The notes beneath the pieces are model-generated. The model saw only the letters and a program-made list of their open reading frames with translations, searched no databases and was not told where the DNA came from. Positions 26,279-35,178 of a stretch of DNA of 64,000 nt are shown in pieces (positions within the stretch are counted from its first letter, which is position 1; every line of letters starts with the position of its first letter). Made by a program: the position numbers and the translations under genes. Source of the stretch: Pseudoxanthomonas sp. J31 (GTDB taxonomy: Bacteria; Pseudomonadota; Gammaproteobacteria; Xanthomonadales; Xanthomonadaceae); NCBI RefSeq assembly GCF_000510725.1, contig NZ_AZNZ01000011.1:62001-126000 (forward strand). Direction: 5' to 3'.

Positions 26279-27694
26279 CTACTCGAACGAACCGACCGCG
26301 TCGTTGGCCAGGTTGTCGAAGCGGGTGTACTCGCCGAAGAACTTCAGCTTCACCGAGCCGGTCGGACCGCTTCGGTGCTTGCCGATGATGACCTCGGCCA
26401 GGCCCTTGTCCGGCGAGTTTTCCTTGTTGTAGTACTCGTCGCGGTAGATGAACAGGATGATGTCCGCGTCCTGCTCGATGGCGCCGGATTCGCGCAGGTC
26501 GGCCATCACCGGGCGCTTGTCGGTGCGCGTTTCCAGCGATCGGTTGAGCTGCGACAGCGCGATCACCGGCACGTTCAGCTCCTTGGCCAGGGCCTTGAGC
26601 GAACGGCTGATCTCCGAGATCTCGGTGGCGCGGTTCTCGCTGTTGCCGGGCACCTGCATCAGCTGCAGGTAGTCGATCACCACCAGGCCCAGGCCGTGCT
26701 CGCGCTTGAGGCGGCGGCACTTGGAGCGCAGCACGTCCGGCGACAGCGCCGGCGTGTCGTCGATGAAGATCTTGGTCTCCTTGAGCATGCGGATGGCCGC
26801 GGTCACCCGGCTCCAGTCCTCGTCCTCCAGCTGGCCGGTGCGCAGGCGCTGGGCGTTGACCCGGCCGTTGGAGGAGATCAGGCGCAGCGCCAGCTGCGCC
26901 GCGGACATTTCCATCGAGAACACGGCCACCGCCTTCTTCGACTTGATCGCCGCGTACTCGGCGATGTTCAGCGCGAAGGTGGTCTTGCCCATGGCCGGGC
27001 GCGCGGCCAGGATGATCAGGTCGGTCGGCTGCAGGCCGGCGGTGATGTTGTCGAACTCGGTGTAGCCGGTCGGCAGGCCGGTGATGTTGCCGCCGCTCTC
27101 GAAGCGCTTCTGCAGCACCTCGAAGGCGTCGCGCAGCGCGGTGTTCAGTCCGGTGAAGTCGCTGCGCCCGCGCGCGCCGGCCTCGGCGATCGCGAACACC
27201 TCCTGCTCGGCCCTGGCCAGCAGCTCGGCGCTGTCGCGGCCTTCCGGCTGGAAGGCGTCGTTGACGATCCCGGTGCCGACCTCGATCAGCTGCCGCAGCA
27301 CCGCCTTGTCGCGCACGATCTCGGCGTAGGCGCGGATGTTGGCCGCCGACGGCGTGGTGGTGGCCAGCTCGACCAGGTAGGCGCCGCCGCCGATCTGCTC
27401 CGAATACCCCTGCGAATCGAACCACTCGCCCAGGGTCACCGCGTCGAACGGCTGGTTCTTCTCGGCCAGTTCGCGGATGGCGCGGTAGATCAGCTGGTGG
27501 TCGCGGCGGTAGAAGTCCTTCTCGACCAGCACGTCGCCGACGGTGTCGTAGGACTCCGGCGCCAGCATGAGGCCGCCGAGCACCGCCTGCTCGGCCTCCA
27601 CCGAATGCGGCGGGACGCGCAGCTGCTCGATGCGGCCGTCGCCGCCATCGCGGTCGCGTTCGCGGTCTTTGCGGAAGCCGGGGCGTGCGGACAT
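26279..27694 (-). CDS. dnaB: Replicative DNA helicase DnaB
   Basis: Hexameric 5'-3' helicase at the replication fork. The protein has 471 residues from the ATG at 27694 (MSARPGFRKDRERDRDGGDG), with a polar N-terminal extension before the N-terminal domain (RVPPHSVEAEQAVLGGLML). The RecA-like C-terminal domain carries Walker A AARPAMGKTT, Walker B VVIDYLQLM and the DnaB loop motif RESGAIEQDADIILFIYRDEYY. No intein is present. It follows rpsF-rpsR-rplI in the usual order, but a 202-bp gap with a terminator separates it from rplI, and a perfect DnaA box lies in that gap. Confidence 0.97.
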   Translation of the reverse strand: MSARPGFRKDRERDRDGGDGRIEQLRVPPHSVEAEQAVLGGLMLAPESYDTVGDVLVEKDFYRRDHQLIYRAIRELAEKNQPFDAVTLGEWFDSQGYSEQIGGGAYLVELATTTPSAANIRAYAEIVRDKAVLRQLIEVGTGIVNDAFQPEGRDSAELLARAEQEVFAIAEAGARGRSDFTGLNTALRDAFEVLQKRFESGGNITGLPTGYTEFDNITAGLQPTDLIILAARPAMGKTTFALNIAEYAAIKSKKAVAVFSMEMSAAQLALRLISSNGRVNAQRLRTGQLEDEDWSRVTAAIRMLKETKIFIDDTPALSPDVLRSKCRRLKREHGLGLVVIDYLQLMQVPGNSENRATEISEISRSLKALAKELNVPVIALSQLNRSLETRTDKRPVMADLRESGAIEQDADIILFIYRDEYYNKENSPDKGLAEVIIGKHRSGPTGSVKLKFFGEYTRFDNLANDAVGSFE

Positions 27695-27801
27695 TCGGTC
27701 GGTTCCTCGGGTGGCCGGCGCGGGCGGCGCCCGGCCGGGTGGATCAGGTGAAACGGCTAGCCATCCTATGCGGGGGCCCGGGCCTCCGCCATGGATAACC
27801 C

Positions 27802-27810
27802 TGTGCATAA
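27802..27810 (-). promoter_or_regulatory. DnaA box upstream of dnaB
   Basis: On the minus strand TTATGCACA matches the DnaA 9-mer TT(A/T)TNCACA exactly. It is followed by GGGTTATCC, a partial second box. It lies 108 nt before the dnaB start in very GC-rich sequence. Whether DnaA binds is not known. Confidence 0.5.
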
Positions 27811-27850
27811 CGCGTGGACATCTCGCCGGGCGAGACGGCCACAAAAGCGA

Positions 27851-27870
27851 AGGGCGCCTTGCGGCGCCCT
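27851..27870 (-). terminator. Terminator after rplI
   Basis: AGGGCGCC and GGCGCCCT form an 8-bp stem with a 4-nt loop (GCAA on the minus strand), followed by TCGCTTTTGT on the minus strand, 26 nt past the rplI stop. Confidence 0.8.
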
Positions 27871-27896
27871 CCGTGGGGTCCTGCGGCCGGGGCCAA

Positions 27897-28346
27897 TCAG
27901 GCTTCCGGCTCGACCACGACCTTGACCGTGGTCTCGACGTCGGCGTGCAGGGCGACCTGCACCTCGAACTCGCCGACGTGGCGGATCGGGCCCTCGCCCA
28001 TGATGACCTCGCTCTTCTCCAGCGGCAGGCCGGCGGCGGTGAAGGCCTCGGCGATGTCGCGCGGGCCGACCGAACCGTACAGCTTGCCCTCGGTCGAGGC
28101 GTTGGCCTTGACCGTGACGCTGGCGCCTTCCAGCTTGGCCAGGCGGGCCTGGGCCTCGTCCAGCAGCGCCTTGGCCTTGGCCTCGTACTCGGCGCGCTTG
28201 GCCTCGAACTCGGCCAGGTTGGCGGCGGTGGCCGGCACGGCCTTGCCCTGCGGGACCAGGTAGTTGCGGCCGTAGCCCGGCTTCACGGTGACCTTGTCAC
28301 CCAGGTTGCCGAGGTTGACGACCTTCTGCAGAAGGATCAGTTCCAT
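27897..28346 (-). CDS. rplI: 50S ribosomal protein L9
   Basis: Large-subunit protein of 149 residues. The N-terminal domain [36 protein letters not shown] is the family signature, followed by a long helix rich in Ala, Glu and Lys (about 41-75) and the C-terminal rRNA-binding domain ([19 protein letters not shown]). A Shine-Dalgarno GAGGAGCAACACC precedes the ATG. It lies 142 nt after rpsR with a hairpin in the gap. Confidence 0.98.
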   Translation of the reverse strand: MELILLQKVVNLGNLGDKVTVKPGYGRNYLVPQGKAVPATAANLAEFEAKRAEYEAKAKALLDEAQARLAKLEGASVTVKANASTEGKLYGSVGPRDIAEAFTAAGLPLEKSEVIMGEGPIRHVGEFEVQVALHADVETTVKVVVEPEA

Positions 28347-28450
28347 GGTGTTGCTCCTCTATCCGTTAGCCGCGGCATGGGGCGCGGCAACGCGTGCTGT
28401 CCGGATCGGACGGTATGGGGTGCAGCCAGGCAGCTGGCGCGGACGCGCCG

Positions 28451-28474
28451 GGAGCCGCACGCGGGTGCGGCTCC
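28451..28474 (-). terminator. Hairpin between rpsR and rplI
   Basis: GGAGCCGCAC and GTGCGGCTCC form a perfect 10-bp stem with a 4-nt loop just past the rpsR stop. No T-tract follows on the minus strand, so it may be a partial terminator or processing site within the operon. Confidence 0.5.
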
Positions 28475-28488
28475 GGCGGGGCCACGCA

Positions 28489-28719
28489 TCAGATGTCGTG
28501 GTTGTCGGTGTACGGGATCAGGGCCAGGAAACGGGCGCGCTTGATCGCGGTGGCCAGCTGGCGCTGGTAGCGCGACTTGGTGCCGGTCACGCGGCTCGGG
28601 ACGATCTTGCCGTTCTCGGTCAGGTACTGGCGCAGGGTGTTGAGATCCTTGTAATCGATCTCCTTGACGCCCTCGGCGGTGAACTTGCAGAACTTGCGGC
28701 GGCGGAAGAACTTGGACAT
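28489..28719 (-). CDS. rpsR: 30S ribosomal protein S18
   Basis: Small-subunit protein of 76 residues: [25 protein letters not shown], then [32 protein letters not shown]. Binds S6 in the platform of the 30S subunit. One N-terminal cysteine (KFCKF), the zinc-independent form. It begins 12 nt after rpsF, so the two are translated from one message. Confidence 0.98.
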   Translation of the reverse strand: MSKFFRRRKFCKFTAEGVKEIDYKDLNTLRQYLTENGKIVPSRVTGTKSRYQRQLATAIKRARFLALIPYTDNHDI

Positions 28720-28731
28720 GGGATGTGCTCC

Positions 28732-29163
28732 TTAGGCGGCGGCTTCGGCGTTGTCGCCGTCGGTTTCGGCGGAGGCGGCGTTGCCCTCGCCTTCCTCGTC
28801 ACGGCGGCGGCGCTCGCCACGCTCGGGCTTGTCGCCCTTCTCATCCTTGCTCTTCATGATCAGCGACTGCTCGGTCTCCGGGCCGTCGCGGCGGATGACC
28901 AGGTGGCGCAGGATCGCGTCGTTGAAGCGGAAGGTCTCGACCAGCTCGTCGATGGCGGCCTGGCCGACCTCGGCGTTGAACAGCACGTAGTGGGCCTTGA
29001 CCAGGTTCTGGATCGGGTAGGCCAGTTGGCGGCGGCCCCAGTCCTCGAGGCGGTGGATGGTGCCACCGGCGTTCTCGATCAGGCCCTTGTAGCGCTCGAT
29101 CATCGCCGGCACCTGCTCGCTCTGGTCCGGGTGGACCAGGAACACGACTTCGTAATGACGCAT
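28732..29163 (-). CDS. rpsF: 30S ribosomal protein S6
   Basis: Small-subunit protein of 143 residues. The conserved core is [25 protein letters not shown] and [29 protein letters not shown] (about residues 45-75). A long charged C-terminal extension ([27 protein letters not shown]) is typical of this family in gamma-proteobacteria and may carry glutamate modification. First gene of rpsF-rpsR-rplI, preceded by a ~107-nt leader with a bulged hairpin. Confidence 0.97.
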   Translation of the reverse strand: MRHYEVVFLVHPDQSEQVPAMIERYKGLIENAGGTIHRLEDWGRRQLAYPIQNLVKAHYVLFNAEVGQAAIDELVETFRFNDAILRHLVIRRDGPETEQSLIMKSKDEKGDKPERGERRRRDEEGEGNAASAETDGDNAEAAA

Positions 29164-29181
29164 TGTGTTTTCCTTGTGGAT

Positions 29182-29204
29182 GCTGCCCTTGCGGGCCTGG
29201 CAGC
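29182..29204 (-). promoter_or_regulatory. Bulged hairpin in the rpsF leader, candidate S6:S18 site
   Basis: On the minus-strand RNA GCUG and CAGC form an outer stem, CCC and GGG an inner stem around a GCAA tetraloop, with an asymmetric 5-nt bulge CCAGG. It lies 19-41 nt upstream of the rpsF ATG. Ribosomal-protein autoregulation through a bulged hairpin is known for rpsF-rpsR leaders; the match to that motif is not verified. Confidence 0.35.
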
Positions 29205-29276
29205 CCCCCGTCGACCTGGCGGAAGCGGTGGGGCAAGGGACCCCGGCGCCTGCGCACAGGCGCGGGGAAGCCGGAA

Positions 29277-29305
29277 ATTATGCCGGCTCATGGACTTGGA
29301 CGCAA
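29277..29305 (-). promoter_or_regulatory. rpsF promoter
   Basis: On the minus strand TTGCGT (29305-29300) and CATAAT (29282-29277) are separated by 17 bp. Predicted start near 29270, giving a ~107-nt leader before rpsF. Confidence 0.65.
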
Positions 29306-29336
29306 TGGGCCGGCCGCGGCGGCCGGCGGTCCGTGC

Positions 29337-29669
29337 TCAGGCGTGCTCGGTGGTGAAGCTCTCGCCGCAGCCGCACTCGGCCTTGGCGTTGGGATTGCGG
29401 AACAGGAAGGCCTCGCCCAGGCCCTGGCGGGCGAAGTCGATCTCGGTGCCGTCCACCAGCGGCAGGCTGGTGGCGTCCACGAAGATGCGCACCCCGTCCT
29501 GCTCGAACACGGTATCGCCGTCGCGCTGGTCGCGGGCCAGGTCGGCCACGTGGCCCCAGCCGGAGCAGCCGGTGCGCTCCACGCCGAAGCGCAGCCCCAG
29601 CGCCTGCGGGTCGCGCTCCAGGAAGCGGCGGACGCGCTCCAGGGCGGCGGGAGTAAGGGTGACGGCCAT
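29337..29669 (-). CDS. HesB/IscA-type iron-sulfur cluster assembly protein
   Basis: A-type carrier of 110 residues that hands Fe-S clusters to target proteins. The three ligand cysteines are in place: TGCSGWG (Cys35) and ECGCGESF (Cys99, Cys101). The body reads [23 protein letters not shown] and [19 protein letters not shown], as in IscA/SufA. Starts at ATG 29669 after a strong GGAGG. A TATAAT -10 lies at 29702-29697. It stands alone, divergent from asnS; no isc or suf operon is in this window. The ErpA/IscA/SufA assignment within the A-type family is open. Confidence 0.88.
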   Translation of the reverse strand: MAVTLTPAALERVRRFLERDPQALGLRFGVERTGCSGWGHVADLARDQRDGDTVFEQDGVRIFVDATSLPLVDGTEIDFARQGLGEAFLFRNPNAKAECGCGESFTTEHA

Positions 29670-29696
29670 GCGGAACCTCCGGAAAACTGCATGCCC

Positions 29697-29702
29697 ATTA
29701 TA
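29697..29702 (-). promoter_or_regulatory. Perfect -10 for the IscA-type gene
   Basis: TATAAT on the minus strand, 28 nt before the ATG. The -35 region 17 bp upstream is a poor match, suggesting an activated or regulated promoter. Confidence 0.55.
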
Positions 29703-29789
29703 GGCGCCTGCGGCCCGGGCCGCGGCCCGGGGACTGGAACGCAGCGGGCCGGACGGCACGGCGCCTCGCCTGCCACCGCTTGCAACCGC

Positions 29790-29795
29790 TACACT
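29790..29795 (+). promoter_or_regulatory. -10-like element before asnS
   Basis: TACACT 43 nt upstream of the asnS ATG. It is the same hexamer as the ssrA -10, but no convincing -35 lies 17 bp upstream. Confidence 0.35.
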
Positions 29796-29837
29796 TCCGC
29801 CCTTCCAGTTGGGCTCCACGACACAAGGATTCAAGCC

Positions 29838-31238
29838 ATGACGGTGGTCAGCGTCGAACATGCACTCGCGGGCAAGGTGGCCGCCGGCGGCGAGGTCACG
29901 GTACGCGGCTGGGTGCGTACCCGGCGCGATTCCAAGGCGGGACTGAGCTTCGTCAACGTCAGCGACGGCTCCTGCTTCGCCCCGATCCAGGTCGTGGCCC
30001 CGGCCACGCTGCCCAACTACGAATCCGAGGTGAAGCACCTGACCACCGGTTGCTCGGTGGTGGCCACCGGCACCCTGGTGCCGTCGCAGGGCCAGGGCCA
30101 GAGCTTCGAGATCCAGGCTTCCAGGATCGAGGTCGTCGGCTGGGTCGAGGACCCGCTGACCTACCCGATGCAGCCCAAGCAGCACTCGCTGGAATACCTG
30201 CGCGAGTACGCCCACCTGCGCCCGCGCACCAACCTGTTCGGGGCGGTCACCCGCATCCGCCACTGCCTGGCCCAGGCCGTGCACCGCTTCTTCCACGAGC
30301 GCGGCTTCTACTGGATCAGCACGCCGATCATCACCACCTCCGACGCCGAGGGCGCCGGCCAGATGTTCCGGGTCTCGACCCTGGACCTGGCCAACCTGCC
30401 GCGCACCAAGGACGGCGAGGTCGACTTCTCGCGCGACTTCTTCGGCAAGGAAACCTTCCTGACCGTGTCCGGCCAGCTCAACGTCGAGGCCTACGCCCTG
30501 GCGCTGAGCAAGGTCTACACCTTCGGCCCGACCTTCCGCGCCGAGAACTCCAACACCACCCGCCACCTGGCCGAGTTCTGGATGATCGAGCCGGAGGTGG
30601 CCTTCGCCGACCTCAACGACGACGCCGACCTGGCCGAGGACTTCCTCAAGTACCTGTTCCGCACCGTGCTGTCCGAACGCGCCGACGACATGGCCTTCAT
30701 CGCCGAGCGGGTGCAGAAGGACGCGATCACCCGCCTGGAGTCGTTCGTCAACTCGCCGTTCGAGCGCATCGACTACAGCGAAACGATCAAGCTGCTGCAG
30801 GCTTCCGGCAGGAAGTTCGACTTCCCGGTCGAATGGGGCCTGGACCTGCAGACCGAGCACGAGCGCTGGCTGACCGAGGAGCACGTCGGCCGCCCGGTGG
30901 TGGTGATGAACTACCCCGAGCACATCAAGGCCTTCTACATGCGCCTGAACGACGACGGCAAGACCGTCGCCGCGATGGACGTGCTGGCCCCGGGCATCGG
31001 CGAGATCATCGGCGGCTCCCAGCGCGAGGAGCGCCTGGACGTGCTGGACGCGCGCATGGCCCAGTTCGGCCTGGAGGCCGAGCACTACCAGTGGTACCGC
31101 GACCTGCGCCGCTACGGCGGCGTGCCGCACGCCGGCTTCGGCCTGGGCTTCGAGCGCCTGGTGGTCTACACCTGCGGCCTGTCCAACATCCGCGACGCCA
31201 TCGCCTACCCCCGCGCGCCCGGCAACGCCGAGTTCTGA
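29838..31238 (+). CDS. asnS: Asparaginyl-tRNA synthetase
   Basis: Class IIb aminoacyl-tRNA synthetase of 466 residues charging tRNA-Asn. N-terminal OB anticodon-binding domain ([23 protein letters not shown], about 17-40), then the catalytic core with motif 2 [21 protein letters not shown] and motif 3 [12 protein letters not shown] near the end. Start at ATG 29838 behind AAGGATT. Its presence suggests direct Asn-tRNA charging, although a GatCAB route could coexist elsewhere. 168-bp divergent region shared with the IscA-type gene. Confidence 0.97.
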   Translation: MTVVSVEHALAGKVAAGGEVTVRGWVRTRRDSKAGLSFVNVSDGSCFAPIQVVAPATLPNYESEVKHLTTGCSVVATGTLVPSQGQGQSFEIQASRIEVVGWVEDPLTYPMQPKQHSLEYLREYAHLRPRTNLFGAVTRIRHCLAQAVHRFFHERGFYWISTPIITTSDAEGAGQMFRVSTLDLANLPRTKDGEVDFSRDFFGKETFLTVSGQLNVEAYALALSKVYTFGPTFRAENSNTTRHLAEFWMIEPEVAFADLNDDADLAEDFLKYLFRTVLSERADDMAFIAERVQKDAITRLESFVNSPFERIDYSETIKLLQASGRKFDFPVEWGLDLQTEHERWLTEEHVGRPVVVMNYPEHIKAFYMRLNDDGKTVAAMDVLAPGIGEIIGGSQREERLDVLDARMAQFGLEAEHYQWYRDLRRYGGVPHAGFGLGFERLVVYTCGLSNIRDAIAYPRAPGNAEF

Positions 31239-31281
31239 TCCGCGTGGCCCGCGCGCTCCCCCGGGGCCAGCGGGCCGCCAT

Positions 31282-31306
31282 CCACCAGTCACGAACCACC
31301 AATCAC
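31282..31306. repeat. Heptamer repeat (third copy) after asnS
   Basis: On the minus strand GTGATTG, GTGGTTC, GTGACTG, GTGG: the same 7-nt unit as in the dnaK-dnaJ gap. It ends 5 nt before the next ATG at 31312. Confidence 0.6.
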
Positions 31307-31311
31307 GCCCC

Positions 31312-31617
31312 ATGCTCCTATTCCTTGCCCTCTGCTTCGTGGGCGTGGCCATCGCCGGGGCAACGGCCTTCGTGATCTTCTGGCCGCTGACCCTGGTCCA
31401 CATCCGCGATCGCCACGCCGGCACCGCGGCCGACTTCGGCGCCGGCGCGTTCCTGGCGCCGGCGGCGCTGGCCTGGCTGCTCAGCGGGCGTTACCGCGCC
31501 GTCGGCGACCGTTCCCTCAGCGGCCTGGCCACCCCGGCCCGGGTCGCGCTCATCACCGTTTTCGCGGGGCTGGCCATGGCCGCCCTGCTCTGGCTGGTCT
31601 CGGAGGCAAGCCCATGA
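31312..31617 (+). CDS. Small membrane protein of unknown function
   Basis: Protein of 101 residues with an N-terminal hydrophobic segment (MLLFLALCFVGVAIAGATAFVIFWPLTLVHI), a middle stretch with moderate hydrophobicity (AGAFLAPAALAWLLSG), and a C-terminal segment (VALITVFAGLAMAALLWLV), so two or three membrane passes. No signal or domain recognised. Starts 5 nt after a heptamer repeat; ends in an ATGA overlap with the next gene, so the pair is co-translated. Codon use fits the neighbours (GC-rich third positions), which supports it being real. Confidence 0.6.
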   Translation: MLLFLALCFVGVAIAGATAFVIFWPLTLVHIRDRHAGTAADFGAGAFLAPAALAWLLSGRYRAVGDRSLSGLATPARVALITVFAGLAMAALLWLVSEASP

Positions 31618-31913
31618 CACACGACACCTGGTGGCTGGCCACCCTCGGCCGCACCCTGCACTGGGCCCGCCTGCGCGAGCGCGAGGCCGGCACCGCCGAG
31701 GTCCTGGACCACGCCGGCACCGTGCACGCCTACGACAGCGAGGACACCGCCCGCTCGATGCTGCTGGACGCCGGCTTCGTCGAGTTCGGCGGCCTGGACG
31801 AGGAGGACGCGCTGGAGCGCGGCTTCTCGCTGGACGAGGTCGCCCCGCCGCGGGCCGCGGACGACGCCGCCCTGATCCCCCTGATGACGCTGAGCCTGGG
31901 CAAGCGGGCCTGA
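31614..31913 (+). CDS. Small protein of unknown function, coupled to the upstream membrane gene
   Basis: Protein of 99 residues, soluble and acidic, beginning MTHDTWWLATLGRTLHWARL, with DTARSMLLDAGFVEFGGLDEEDAL in the middle. No domain recognised. Start overlaps the previous stop (ATGA), and the next gene begins 3 nt after its stop, so three genes (31312-32549) probably form one unit. The tight packing is the main evidence that it is expressed. Confidence 0.6.
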   Translation: MTHDTWWLATLGRTLHWARLREREAGTAEVLDHAGTVHAYDSEDTARSMLLDAGFVEFGGLDEEDALERGFSLDEVAPPRAADDAALIPLMTLSLGKRA

Positions 31914-31916
31914 GCC

Positions 31917-32549
31917 ATGTACGCGCCGCGCGCCTTCGCCGAAACCGACCTGGCGGGGCTCGACGGCCTGCTGGCGCGCGATCCGTTCGTCACCCTGGTC
32001 ACCACCGGCGGCGACGGGTTGCCGTTCGCCTCGCACCTGCCGGTGCTTTACCGCCGCGAAGGCGAGGCCGTGGAACTGGAGGGCCACTGGGCGGGCCCCA
32101 ATCCCCAGGCGGGACATGGCGGCCAGGCGCTCGCCATCGTGCACGGCCCGCACCACTACATCTCCCCCGGCTGGTATCCGGACAAGGCGGAAGCGGCGCG
32201 GGTGCCGACCTGGAACTACGCCGCCGCGCACCTGTACGGCACGCTGGAGCCGTTCACCGACGAAGCCGCGCTCGCCGGCCTGGTCGCGCGGCTGGGCGAA
32301 CGCTTCGAGCGCGAGGTTGGCGGCGACTGGGCCTACGACCACGCCGATCCGCGCCAGCGATCGCAGCTGCGCGGCATCGTCGGCTTCCGCTTCCGCGCGC
32401 AGCGGATCGAGCTGAAGTTCAAGCTCAACCAGAACCATCCGCCAGCGAATGTGCAGGGCGCGATCGACGGCCTGCGCGCCCTGCCCGGCGAGGATGCGGC
32501 ACGGGTTGCCGCGCTGATGGCTGAACGCCTGGCGCGGCGCCGGGGGTGA
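31917..32549 (+). CDS. PaiB-type FMN-binding protein
   Basis: Protein of 210 residues of the FMN-binding split-barrel family that includes Bacillus PaiB. Seen: MYAPRAFAETDLAGLDGLLARDPFVTLVT at the start, ASHLPVLYRREGEAV, IVHGPHHYISPGWYP, the signature VPTWNYAAAHLYGTLE, and C-terminal IELKFKLNQNHP. PaiB was named as a negative regulator of sporulation and protease genes; the biochemical role in Gram-negatives is unclear. Last gene of the small 31312-32549 unit. Confidence 0.85.
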   Translation: MYAPRAFAETDLAGLDGLLARDPFVTLVTTGGDGLPFASHLPVLYRREGEAVELEGHWAGPNPQAGHGGQALAIVHGPHHYISPGWYPDKAEAARVPTWNYAAAHLYGTLEPFTDEAALAGLVARLGERFEREVGGDWAYDHADPRQRSQLRGIVGFRFRAQRIELKFKLNQNHPPANVQGAIDGLRALPGEDAARVAALMAERLARRRG

Positions 32550-32574
32550 ACGTGTCGCGCGCGCCCGGCTCGTA

Positions 32575-32586
32575 GATAATGCGGCG
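32575..32586 (+). promoter_or_regulatory. -10 element giving a probably leaderless carbonic anhydrase mRNA
   Basis: GATAAT (32575-32580) is followed by GCGGCG and the ATG at 32587. No Shine-Dalgarno is present. Confidence 0.55.
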
Positions 32587-33252
32587 ATGAGTGAAGACCT
32601 CCACGACCTGATCCTCCGCAACCACGCCTGGTCCGAGCGCGTCCGCGCCGAGGACCCGGAGTTCTTCACCCGCCTGTCCAAGCAGCAGGCCCCCGAATAC
32701 CTGTGGATCGGCTGCTCGGACTCGCGCGTGCCGGCCAACCAGATCATCGACATGGCCCCGGGCGAGGTCTTCGTCCACCGCAACGTCGCCAACGTGGTCG
32801 TGCACACCGACCTCAACTGCCTGTCGGTGATCCAGTTCTCGGTGGACGTGCTGAAGGTCAAGCACATCCTCGTCGTCGGCCACTACGGTTGCGGCGGCGT
32901 GTACGCCGCGCTGACCCGCCAGCGCCTGGGCCTGGTCGACAACTGGATCCGCCACGTGACCGACGTGGCCGAGCACCACGCCGACTGCCTGCACCAGGCC
33001 GGCGACACCGAGCTGCAGCACGCGCGCCTGTGCGAGCTCAACGTGCTCGAGCAGGTGGTCAACGTGTGCAAGACCCACGTGATCCGCGACGCCTGGGACC
33101 GTGGCCAGGAACTGACCGTGCACGGCTGGGTCTACAGCCTGCGCGACGGCCGCGTCCACCACCTGGGCATGGACGTGGACCGGATCGAGGACCTGGAGCC
33201 GAAGTACGAGGCCGCCCTGGCCCGGATCCGCCAGGACCACGAACTGCGCTGA
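32587..33252 (+). CDS. can: Beta-class carbonic anhydrase
   Basis: Interconverts CO2 and bicarbonate, zinc enzyme of 221 residues, cytoplasmic. Zinc ligands are all visible: Cys43 and Asp45 in CSDSR, His99 and Cys102 in GHYGCGG. The body is the Can (CynT2) type: [18 protein letters not shown] and [17 protein letters not shown]. The supply of bicarbonate supports carboxylation reactions. The next gene (HAAO) starts 23 nt later, so it may be co-transcribed with the kynurenine genes, although a functional link is not obvious. Confidence 0.96.
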   Translation: MSEDLHDLILRNHAWSERVRAEDPEFFTRLSKQQAPEYLWIGCSDSRVPANQIIDMAPGEVFVHRNVANVVVHTDLNCLSVIQFSVDVLKVKHILVVGHYGCGGVYAALTRQRLGLVDNWIRHVTDVAEHHADCLHQAGDTELQHARLCELNVLEQVVNVCKTHVIRDAWDRGQELTVHGWVYSLRDGRVHHLGMDVDRIEDLEPKYEAALARIRQDHELR

Positions 33253-33275
33253 CCCCTTTCCCAGCAGGAGCCGCC

Positions 33276-33829
33276 ATGTTCTCCGCCCCGATCAACCTGC
33301 AGGCCTGGATCGAGGAACACCGCCACCTGCTCAAGCCCCCCGTGGGCAACAAGTGCATCCACGACGGCGACTTCATCGTGATGGTGGTCGGCGGCCCGAA
33401 CGCGCGCACCGACTTCCACTGGGACGAGGGCCCGGAGTGGTTCTTCCAGCTGGAAGGCGAGATGGTGCTGCGGGTGCAGGAAAACCGCGAGGGTGGCCCC
33501 GGCTCGCTGCGCGAGATCCCGATCCGCGCCGGCGAGGTGTTCATGCTGCCGCCGCGGGTGCCGCATTCGCCGCAGCGCATGGCCGGCGGTGTCGGCCTGG
33601 TGGTGGAGCGCAAGCGCCTGGCGCACGAGCGCGACGGCCTGCTGTGGTACTGCGAGCGCTGCAACCACAAGCTGTACGAGGAGTTCTTCCAGCTGCAGGA
33701 CATCGAGCGCGACTTCCCCCCGGTGTTCGAGCGTTTCTACGGCTCGCTCGACAGGCGCACCTGCGGCCAGTGCGGCCACGTGCATCCGCCGCGCGCCGCC
33801 GCGCCGCGCCCGGCCGTGGAGGAGGCCCG

Positions 33830-33833
<4 letters not shown>
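33276..33833 (+). CDS. 3-hydroxyanthranilate 3,4-dioxygenase
   Basis: Non-heme iron enzyme of 185 residues that opens 3-hydroxyanthranilate on the way to quinolinate and NAD. Iron ligands His48, Glu54 ([13 protein letters not shown]) and His97 (PPRVPHSPQ) are in place; Arg44 (NARTDFHW) fits substrate binding. A second, rubredoxin-like iron site of bacterial enzymes is present with CERC (Cys126, Cys129) and CGQC (163, 166). The Shine-Dalgarno is CAGGAG. Stop overlaps the kynureninase start as ATGA. First gene of the kynurenine set. Confidence 0.94.
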
Positions 33834-35098
<1,265 letters not shown>

Positions 35099-35178
35099 CC
35101 GCGCGGCCCCGCCCCCCCACCCCGCGCGCCGCGTCGGCGCCGCCCACGCCGCGCGCGGATGCACAGGAATCCCCCCGC

